Below are positions 57,851 to 64,000 of a stretch of 64,000 nt of DNA, in pieces. The position numbers were made by a program, and so were the translations under genes. The DNA is taken from the NCBI GenBank assembly GCA_905182195.1, contig CAJJAW010000001.1, positions 1 through 64,000 on the forward strand. The letters run 5' to 3'. Under the pieces are notes generated by a model. That model was not told the DNA's origin, did no database searches, and worked only from the letters and a program-made list of their open reading frames with translations. The stretch's first letter is position 1, and each line of letters begins with the position of its first letter. The DNA comes from Alphaproteobacteria bacterium UBA4588. GTDB lineage: Bacteria > Pseudomonadota > Alphaproteobacteria > Rhodobacterales > Rhodobacteraceae.

Positions 57851-58231
57851 GACAGCAGGTCAAAGAAGTTTTGGGCCTCAGTTTTATCAAGTGAAAAAAC
57901 AGCCTGATGTAAAGCATTTGTACGCGATTGACCCAAGATTGGGCTGGCATAAGAATGAAATTTATCTTCCAATTCGACCTGTGCCGTTGGAGCAGTGGCA
58001 TCCCATTTTGGTTCGAACCATTCCGACATAAATATTTGGTTGTTGTGCAGTGTGATCTCCGCGCGCGCTACGCGTTGATGCGGGAATAGGCGGTTGGCGT
58101 AATCATCCTCGCCCATGCTTAGCACCGCTGAAAGCCTTTGCAGCTCTGGATTTCTAAAAGCCTCATCAGCCACATGCTGCGGCATTATTGTGCCGCGCAC
58201 CAAGGCCAAAGCGGCCTCAGCAAGAGAAATT
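57835..58231 (-). pseudogene. C-terminal remnant of an MmgE/PrpD-family gene
   Basis: About 130 codons remain, beginning QISLAEAALALVRGTIMP at the junction and ending LLSQPIN. The segment RVARAEITLHNNQIFMSEW and then KFHSYASPILGQSR fits the C-terminal domain of MmgE/PrpD proteins (2-methylcitrate dehydratase-like). The family is about 450 residues, so the 5' two-thirds are missing. Directly at 58231 the sequence switches to the C-terminal part of another gene on the opposite strand. Confidence 0.68.
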
Positions 58232-58542
58232 TGTGGCCTCCTCCTATCAGTTTTTGCTGCTCGACTGGTCGGATGACGCGATCTGGAACGTGGTGGAGCG
58301 TTGTTTGGCGCGCGGGCGTTGAGCTGAAATGGTTTGGCGCGGCTGAACCGGTGGGCTTTACCAGCCGCTACGACAGTTGGGCCTATGCGCCCAGCAGCCC
58401 GATGCCTTCCAGTGATCGGGTGTTGCATGGCATTATTGATATGCGTTTACCGCTGACGTTTTCGCTGGAAGACTGCGCATTGGTGGCCCGAATCCTCGTT
58501 GAGGAAGTGACCTTGGCGTTTGTGGCCTCAGGTAAAAATTAG
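58232..58542 (+). pseudogene. C-terminal remnant of a DegT/DnrJ-type aminotransferase gene
   Basis: About 100 codons remain. The reading VASSYQFLLLDWSDDAIWNV is followed, with a one-base frame change near 58308, by VELKWFGAAEPVGFTSRYDS and ends LVEEVTLAFVASGKN. The end of the fragment resembles the C-terminus of DegT/DnrJ/EryC1/StrS PLP-dependent aminotransferases. The N-terminal part with the lysine site is absent. No start codon or promoter precedes it in the proper place. Confidence 0.5.
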
Positions 58543-58598
58543 GCATAGCAGCGCTTAACGCACGCAAAGACTAGACAATACCCCGCAAATTTGTATTT

Positions 58599-58616
58599 AT
58601 TGAACATGCGTTCAAT
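58599..58616. promoter_or_regulatory. Perfect palindromic operator candidate before the leucine degradation operon
   Basis: ATTGAAC-ATGC-GTTCAAT, two perfect seven-base half sites with a four-base centre, ends 13 bases before the isovaleryl-CoA dehydrogenase ATG. TetR-type regulators of branched-chain amino acid and fatty acid use bind sites of this form. Such a position would block ribosome or polymerase access. No regulator gene is visible in this window. Confidence 0.55.
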
Positions 58617-58629
58617 AAATGGAGTCACC

Positions 58630-59793
58630 ATGTTCACAGCCTCAATGCGTTTTGACCTTGGCGAAGATATTCACGCGCTGCAAGAGCAAGTGCACCGCTT
58701 TGCGCAGGATCAGATCAAACCTCTGGCGGCTGAGGTGGATCGCAGCAATAAATTTCCGGCCCACTTGTGGAAATCTATGGGCGACATCGGGGTTTTGGGT
58801 GTGACGGTTGAGGAAGAGTTTGGCGGCGTTGGTCTTGGGTATTTGGCTCATACGGTCGTGATTGAAGAAATTGCACGGGCCTCGGCCAGTGTGAGCCTGT
58901 CCTATGGTGCGCATTCCAATCTCTGCGTCAATCAGATTCGATTAAATGGAACCGCGGAGCAAAAGCAGAAATATTTGCCAAAATTGGTCTTGGGCGATCA
59001 TGTGGGTGCGCTGGCCATGAGCGAAGCCGGGGCTGGCTCGGATGTGATCTCGATGAGTTTACGCGCGGAAAAGCGAAATGGCTATTACCTTTTGAACGGC
59101 AATAAGTTTTGGATTACAAATGGCCCTGATGCGGATGTTTTGGTGGTTTATGCAAAGACTGATCCTGAAGCAGGATCTCGTGGATTGACCGCCTTTTTGA
59201 TTGAGCGCGATATGGTTGGGTTTTCCACTAGCGGACATTTTGATAAGCTTGGGATGCGCGGCTCGAATACGGCTGAGTTGATTTTTGATAATGTGGAAGT
59301 GCCGTTCGAGAACGTATTACTGCAAGAGGGAGCGGGCGCTAAGGTTTTGATGTCTGGTTTGGATTATGAACGCGTGGTGCTGGCTGGGATTGGTCTTGGT
59401 ATTATGGCGGCCTGTTTGGACGAGGTGATGCCCTATGTGGCTGAGCGCAAGCAATTCGGGCAACCCGTTGGAAACTTCCAGCTGATGCAGGGCAAGATCG
59501 CTGATATGTACACGGCGATGAATTCGGCGCGCGCCTATGTTTATGAGGTGGCAAAAGCCTGTGATCGCCGTGAAGTGACTCGCCAAGACGCTGCGGCCTG
59601 TTGCCTTTACGCCAGTGAAGAGGCCATGAAGCAGGCGCATCAAGCCGTGCAAGCTTTGGGTGGTGCTGGCTTTTTGAATGATGCCCCTGTGGCCAGATTA
59701 TTTCGGGATGCAAAATTGATGGAAATTGGGGCTGGGACCAGTGAGATACGACGTATGCTGGTCGGCCGTGAGTTGATGGGAAAAATGTTATGA
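58630..59793 (+). CDS. liuA: Isovaleryl-CoA dehydrogenase
   Basis: 387 residues. Oxidises isovaleryl-CoA to 3-methylcrotonyl-CoA in leucine breakdown with an FAD cofactor. Acyl-CoA dehydrogenase segments MSEAGAGSDVISM and YLLNGNKFWITNGPDADVLV are present. The catalytic glutamate of this subfamily is in LDYERVVLAGIGLGIM. ATG 58630 is preceded by GGAG at six bases; a longer reading from 58591 would overlap the operator. The stop overlaps the next gene as ATGA. Confidence 0.94.
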   Translation: MFTASMRFDLGEDIHALQEQVHRFAQDQIKPLAAEVDRSNKFPAHLWKSMGDIGVLGVTVEEEFGGVGLGYLAHTVVIEEIARASASVSLSYGAHSNLCVNQIRLNGTAEQKQKYLPKLVLGDHVGALAMSEAGAGSDVISMSLRAEKRNGYYLLNGNKFWITNGPDADVLVVYAKTDPEAGSRGLTAFLIERDMVGFSTSGHFDKLGMRGSNTAELIFDNVEVPFENVLLQEGAGAKVLMSGLDYERVVLAGIGLGIMAACLDEVMPYVAERKQFGQPVGNFQLMQGKIADMYTAMNSARAYVYEVAKACDRREVTRQDAAACCLYASEEAMKQAHQAVQALGGAGFLNDAPVARLFRDAKLMEIGAGTSEIRRMLVGRELMGKML

Positions 59794-60275
59794 AAAAATT
59801 GATGATTGCAGCGGTGCTTTGCGCGTTTGGTGGGATGGCACAGTCGCAAAGCAGCCTGCCACAAGAGCATATCAACGCGATGGCCTGTCTTGAGAATATG
59901 GGTACGAGTACAAGTTGGAACAAATGTTTGGGTTTGATTTTTGCGCCCTGCGTGGACGTTGAGGTTGGTTCCGAGGTGCATGTGAGCTGTCTGGAAGGCC
60001 AGCGAGAAAATTGGTCGGCCAGCATGCAGTTTTTGCAAAAAGATGTGACTGACGCGATCACTTTGAAATCCGCCGAAGATCTGTTCGAAATCTTGAGCGG
60101 CTGGGTCAATTATGTTTCGCAAAAATGCCAAGCCGGTGAAGATGCAACTGATAATTCTGCTATGGCGGCTAAGCAATTGGGCTGCCAAATCACTGAACTT
60201 GTAGGCCTATCAGGCGAATATGCGGCTTGTTTGGAAGGCCGATCCACAGCTGATTATTGCGTATTGAAAGATTAG
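59790..60275 (+). CDS. Secreted cysteine-rich protein in the leucine operon
   Basis: 161 residues. A signal peptide ([20 protein letters not shown]) is followed by a mature part with eight cysteines and repeated patterns CLE-x-M-G and CLEGxR. The spacing resembles LprI-type small periplasmic proteins, but I do not recognise a definite family. It begins four bases inside the stop of liuA and lies 12 bases before liuB, so it is co-translated with an intracellular catabolic pathway, which is odd for an exported protein. Confidence 0.75.
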   Translation: MKKLMIAAVLCAFGGMAQSQSSLPQEHINAMACLENMGTSTSWNKCLGLIFAPCVDVEVGSEVHVSCLEGQRENWSASMQFLQKDVTDAITLKSAEDLFEILSGWVNYVSQKCQAGEDATDNSAMAAKQLGCQITELVGLSGEYAACLEGRSTADYCVLKD

Positions 60276-60286
60276 AGGCGGCTGCT

Positions 60287-61873
60287 ATGCATGATCCAAA
60301 TTCCTCCCATAATACTATGGGGCCGCGCGCTGCCCATCTTGCAGCGCTGGAGCGTGTGCAACGGGCGGCCTTTGCGGCGGCACAGGGCGGTGGCCAAAAA
60401 TCACGAGCCCGTCATGAGGGGCGTGGCAAGATGTTGCCCCGCGACCGTGTGGCCAACCTCTTGGATCCGGGCAGCGCCTTTCTCGAAATCGGCGCCACAG
60501 CAGCGCATGGCATGTATGATGGCGCAGCGCCCTGCGCGGGGCTGATCGCGGGTATAGGTCAGGTGCATGGCCGCGATGTTATGGTCATCTGCAATGACGC
60601 CACGGTGAAGGGCGGGACCTACTATCCTCTGACCGTTAAAAAACACCTGCGCGCTCAAGAAATTGCGCAAGATTGCAATTTGCCGGTGGTGTCGCTTGTC
60701 GACAGTGGCGGAGCCAATCTGCCCAATCAAGACGAAGTCTTTCCCGACCGGGACCACTTTGGACGTATTTTTTACAATCAAGCTCAGATGTCCGCCAAAG
60801 GCATCGCGCAAATTGCGGTGGTCATGGGGTCTTGCACCGCAGGTGGGGCCTATGTGCCGGCCATGGCAGATGTCTCGATCATTGTCAAAGAGCAAGGCAC
60901 GATCTTCCTCGCGGGCCCGCCTTTGGTCAAGGCGGCCACAGGTGAGATTGTCACGGCTGAGGATTTGGGGGGTGGCGATGTGCACACGCGCTTGTCCGGC
61001 GTCGCGGATTATTTAGCCGAAGATGACGCGCATGCTTTGGCTTTAGCGCGCGAATCAGTGCGGCATTTGCAGCCGGCCGTGGCTCCGCCAACTCGAGCAA
61101 ATTCTGTGGCGGCTTCAGACATGGAGGATCTGTTTGACGTGATCCCAGCTGACCTCACTACCCCTTATGATATTCGTGAGGTGATCTCGCGGGTGGTGGA
61201 CGGCGGCAAGTTTGATGAATTCAAAGCTCGGTTCGGCACCACATTGGTCACAGGCTTTGCCCATATTGAAGGCATGGCTGTGGGCATTGTGGCCAATAAT
61301 GGGGTGCTGTTCTCTGAGGCAGCCCAAAAGGGCGCGCACTTTATAGAGCTGTGTAGCCAACGCAAAACACCACTGATATTTTTGCAAAACATCACTGGCT
61401 TTATGGTTGGCCAAAAATACGAAAATGAAGGCATTGCACGCCACGGCGCCAAAATGGTGACTGCGGTGGCTTGTACCTCTGTACCCAAAATCACAATGAT
61501 CCTGGGAGGCAGCTATGGGGCGGGCAATTATGGCATGGCGGGCCGTGCCTTTCAGCCGCGTTTTCTGTGGACTTGGCCGACATCTCGCACAGCAGTGATG
61601 GGCGGGCCACAGGCGGCGGGGGTTTTGGCCACGGTCAAACGTGACGCCATTGAACGCGCTGGAGACAGCTGGAGTGCTGCGCAAGAGGCGGCGTTTAAAC
61701 AGCCAACATTGGATATGTTTGAAACCCAATCTGATCCGCTTTACGCCAGTGCGCGGCTTTGGGATGATGGGGTGATTGATCCGCGTGACAGCCGAAAAGT
61801 TTTGGCTTTGTCGCTGCGCGCGGCGTTGAACGCCCCAATTGAAGAAACAAAATTTGGCGTCTTTAGGATGTAA
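60287..61873 (+). CDS. liuB: 3-methylcrotonyl-CoA carboxylase carboxyltransferase (beta) subunit
   Basis: 528 residues. Carboxyl transferase that moves CO2 from biotin to 3-methylcrotonyl-CoA. Segments [20 protein letters not shown] and [16 protein letters not shown] are characteristic of the family. GAGGCGG precedes ATG 60287; an in-frame extension upstream overlaps the previous gene. Its stop overlaps the next start by one base. Confidence 0.94.
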   Translation: MHDPNSSHNTMGPRAAHLAALERVQRAAFAAAQGGGQKSRARHEGRGKMLPRDRVANLLDPGSAFLEIGATAAHGMYDGAAPCAGLIAGIGQVHGRDVMVICNDATVKGGTYYPLTVKKHLRAQEIAQDCNLPVVSLVDSGGANLPNQDEVFPDRDHFGRIFYNQAQMSAKGIAQIAVVMGSCTAGGAYVPAMADVSIIVKEQGTIFLAGPPLVKAATGEIVTAEDLGGGDVHTRLSGVADYLAEDDAHALALARESVRHLQPAVAPPTRANSVAASDMEDLFDVIPADLTTPYDIREVISRVVDGGKFDEFKARFGTTLVTGFAHIEGMAVGIVANNGVLFSEAAQKGAHFIELCSQRKTPLIFLQNITGFMVGQKYENEGIARHGAKMVTAVACTSVPKITMILGGSYGAGNYGMAGRAFQPRFLWTWPTSRTAVMGGPQAAGVLATVKRDAIERAGDSWSAAQEAAFKQPTLDMFETQSDPLYASARLWDDGVIDPRDSRKVLALSLRAALNAPIEETKFGVFRM

Positions 61874-62349
61874 TGATGGATAGTGACTCTGATGCAACTC
61901 TTACCCAACCTGACAGCTTTGGCCGTCATTGGGTCTATGTGAGCGAGGCGCAGGTGCGCGGCCATGCTAAGGGCCAGTTTGGCCTTGTGATTTGGCTCAT
62001 ATGCCTTTGGTTCGTGTGTGTGGGAGGGCTGGAAATTGTGCTTGGCAGCAGCACATCCTTACAACGTTTGGCCTATGGCTTGGCCTTGTTCGCCACCGGA
62101 GCAGGTTTGGTTGTGCGCAACCGTCTGGCATATTTGGCGGCTCTTTTTGTGCCGATGATCTTTCTCATTCGGTTCTTCAGTCAGGCAACTGGCTACGGGA
62201 CCGTTACAATCAGTCCGGCGCAATATTATGATCTTATAAACGCTTTGGTGACTGTGGGCCTGTGCTTTTATATGTTTGAAGGGGACCGCCCTAATTTCAT
62301 ATTTCGCCGTCGCTACCGTAGTTACCGTACTGAAATTGAGCTGAAATGA
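61873..62349 (+). CDS. Four-helix membrane protein between the two carboxylase genes
   Basis: 158 residues with four hydrophobic segments (about residues 36-57, 62-80, 83-105 and 121-137) and a basic C-terminal tail (RRRYRSYRTEIELK). The start overlaps the liuB stop, and its own stop overlaps the next start (ATGA), so it is translated with the carboxylase. The family is unrecognised. Its conserved place between subunit genes suggests a role linked to the pathway, but this is inference. Confidence 0.72.
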   Translation: MMDSDSDATLTQPDSFGRHWVYVSEAQVRGHAKGQFGLVIWLICLWFVCVGGLEIVLGSSTSLQRLAYGLALFATGAGLVVRNRLAYLAALFVPMIFLIRFFSQATGYGTVTISPAQYYDLINALVTVGLCFYMFEGDRPNFIFRRRYRSYRTEIELK

Positions 62350-64000
62350 TCCGTAAACTGCTGATTGCCAACCGCGGCGAGATTGCCTGCCGTATCGCGC
62401 GCACAGCTGCAGAGATGGGCATTGAAACCCTTGCGATTGCGTCGGACGTGGATGCGCAGGCTATGCATGTTTTGGCCTGTGATGATGTGGTGTATTTAGG
62501 TGGCAATACGCCAGCGGAAAGCTACCTGCGCGGCGCGGATATTATCGTAGCGGGCCTGGCACGCGGTGCGGATGCCATTCACCCAGGTTATGGATTTTTG
62601 TCTGAAGACCCTGAGTTTGCGCAGGCGGTGATCGATGCGGGTTTGATCTGGGTAGGGCCTCCACCCTCCGCCATTCGGGCGATGGGTTTAAAGGATTCGG
62701 CGAAGGTTTTGATGCAGGAGGCCAAGGTGCCGGTTGTGCCTGGCTATCATGGTGTGGATCAGTCTGTGGATGTGTTGCAGCAGGCAGCCCAGGACATTGG
62801 CTACCCCGTGTTGATCAAAGCGGTGGCTGGCGGCGGTGGCAAGGGCATGCGCCTGGTTGAGCAGGCCAATGATTTCGCAGCGCATTTGACCTCAGCGCAA
62901 TCTGAAGCTCGTAACTCCTTTGGCAATGACCACGTGTTGGTGGAGAAGTTCGTATCAAGCCCCCGCCACATTGAAATTCAAGTTTTTGGCGATGGCGAAA
63001 CCTCGGTGCATCTTTACGAGCGCGATTGCTCGTTGCAGCGCCGCCATCAAAAAGTTGTGGAAGAGGCGCCTGCACCTCATATGCCGGATGCGGTGCGTGA
63101 CGCGATGGGCCGTGCTGCGGTGCGGGCGGCGGAGGCGATTGGGTATAGCAGCGCTGGCACGGTAGAATTCATTGTCGACGGCAGTGGACCTTTGACCGCT
63201 GACAGCTTTTTCTTCATGGAGATGAATACAAGGTTGCAGGTCGAACATCCCGTGACCGAAGAGATTCTGGGGCTGGACTTGGTGGCTTGGCAGCTGCGCG
63301 TGGCCGCCGGTGAGCGTTTGCCAAAACAGCAGTCTGAGATTTTGGCGCAGGGGCACTCCATTGAGGTGCGCCTCTACGCGGAAGATCCACAGGTGGAATT
63401 TCTGCCCTCAATCGGGACGCTACATCACTTGACCTTTGGGCCCGGATTGCGGGTGGAGACTGGTGTTGAGACTGGATGTGTGGTCAGCCCATTTTATGAT
63501 CCGATGATAGCCAAGTTGATCGCCACCGGTTCAGATCGCGCAACCGCTTTACAGCGTTTGCTGCGCGGGTTGAGATTGACGCAAATCGCCGGTGTCAAAA
63601 CCAACCGTGATTTTTTGATAGCCCTGTTGCAGCATCCTGAATTTGTCGCGGGTAATTTTGATACTAGCCTTATTGGCCGTGATTTGTCGAGCGTGACTGA
63701 CTTGCTGGCCCCAAGCCCGGAGGACTGGGCCCTAGCAGCCCTTACCGCGATGGAACTGCCTGCACCTGGCCCTGAGGTGGCTCCGCAGGGGTTCACTCTG
63801 TTCACAGCTCTCCGCCAGCAGGTGATCTTGAGCTGCCAAGATGAGACACGCCATATTCAAGTTAGCTTAAACGGCCCATATGCTTCGGCCGCGGTTGACG
63901 ACACGCTTGTGTCTTTGCTGCGGGGGGCTAAAGGATGGTGCGTTGTAGGGGCATCACATACCACGGTGATTTTTGCCGCGTGCAAAGCTTATGTCTTCGC
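62346..64000 (+). CDS. liuD: 3-methylcrotonyl-CoA carboxylase biotin carboxylase (alpha) subunit, cut by window edge
   Basis: About 551 residues are visible and open at the right edge. The biotin carboxylase domain begins LLIANRGEIACRIARTAAEM, with the ATP-grasp loop AVAGGGGKGMRLV, then QRRHQKVVEEAPAP and NTRLQVEHPVTEEILGLDL. The family is about 650 residues, so the biotin-carrier domain lies outside. The start overlaps the previous stop as ATGA. It is the third enzyme gene of the operon. Confidence 0.95.
   Translation, partial: MIRKLLIANRGEIACRIARTAAEMGIETLAIASDVDAQAMHVLACDDVVYLGGNTPAESYLRGADIIVAGLARGADAIHPGYGFLSEDPEFAQAVIDAGLIWVGPPPSAIRAMGLKDSAKVLMQEAKVPVVPGYHGVDQSVDVLQQAAQDIGYPVLIKAVAGGGGKGMRLVEQANDFAAHLTSAQSEARNSFGNDHVLVEKFVSSPRHIEIQVFGDGETSVHLYERDCSLQRRHQKVVEEAPAPHMPDAVRDAMGRAAVRAAEAIGYSSAGTVEFIVDGSGPLTADSFFFMEMNTRLQVEHPVTEEILGLDLVAWQLRVAAGERLPKQQSEILAQGHSIEVRLYAEDPQVEFLPSIGTLHHLTFGPGLRVETGVETGCVVSPFYDPMIAKLIATGSDRATALQRLLRGLRLTQIAGVKTNRDFLIALLQHPEFVAGNFDTSLIGRDLSSVTDLLAPSPEDWALAALTAMELPAPGPEVAPQGFTLFTALRQQVILSCQDETRHIQVSLNGPYASAAVDDTLVSLLRGAKGWCVVGASHTTVIFAACKAYVF

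Noticed and set aside
58441-59100. Leftward frames within liuA
   Set aside because: Antisense to a well-supported acyl-CoA dehydrogenase.

Overview
The window looks like a piece of a marine alphaproteobacterial chromosome, most likely a Rhodobacterales (roseobacter-clade) organism. I infer this from gene content: corrinoid/betaine methyltransferase genes with a DUF1638 neighbour, DctB/DctD, RNase E with a long acidic insertion, Liu-type leucine degradation genes, and a type I secreted cadherin-like protein of a kind I associate with marine alphaproteobacteria. Base composition is moderate, with AT-rich patches. No phage, insertion sequence, CRISPR array or rRNA was seen.

Layout. 0-5.4 kb: divergent uronate catabolism genes (uxaC; three Gfo/Idh/MocA oxidoreductases then uxuA, with 4-10 base overlaps). 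5.5-11.1 kb: transporters (AEC, two MFS or DMT types), an MDR-type oxidoreductase and small proteins, with remnants of glpD and an iron-containing alcohol dehydrogenase. 11.7-17.4 kb: a MobA-like nucleotidyltransferase and two divergent FAD/GcvT-type dimethylglycine or sarcosine dehydrogenase paralogues. 17.6-27.3 kb: small genes, then a type I secretion locus (repeat adhesin, TolC-like, ABC ATPase, HlyD) with a good sigma-54 promoter match before the adhesin. 27.3-34.9 kb: an AT-rich accessory stretch of small or unknown proteins, an anchored metallo-beta-lactamase-fold hydrolase and an attC-like hairpin, ending at a tRNA-Asn gene. 35-57.9 kb: mostly core genes (EnvZ-like kinase, a CAU tRNA, purMN, rnd, sufE, the corrinoid methyltransferase trio, purCSQ, dctBD, rne, tusA, ccdA, alkD-like, glmS, glmU, gph). 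58-64 kb: two gene stubs, then a leucine degradation operon (isovaleryl-CoA dehydrogenase and both methylcrotonyl-CoA carboxylase subunits) cut by the window edge.

How the genes fit together. Betaine methyltransferase, corrinoid protein and the two dimethylglycine/sarcosine dehydrogenase-like proteins suggest stepwise use of glycine betaine and other methylated amines. The uronate and leucine operons and DctBD point to use of algal or plankton-derived carbon.

Two general features stand out. First, there are several well-defined gene remnants: glpD 5' end, an Fe-ADH whose two ends are fused with the middle missing, an HxlR stub, and a PrpD/DegT pair that lost both 5' ends. Second, at least six otherwise good genes, including normally essential rne, carry single-base frame breaks. 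The remnants look like real erosion; the isolated frame breaks, especially in rne, may be sequence errors and should be resolved first.
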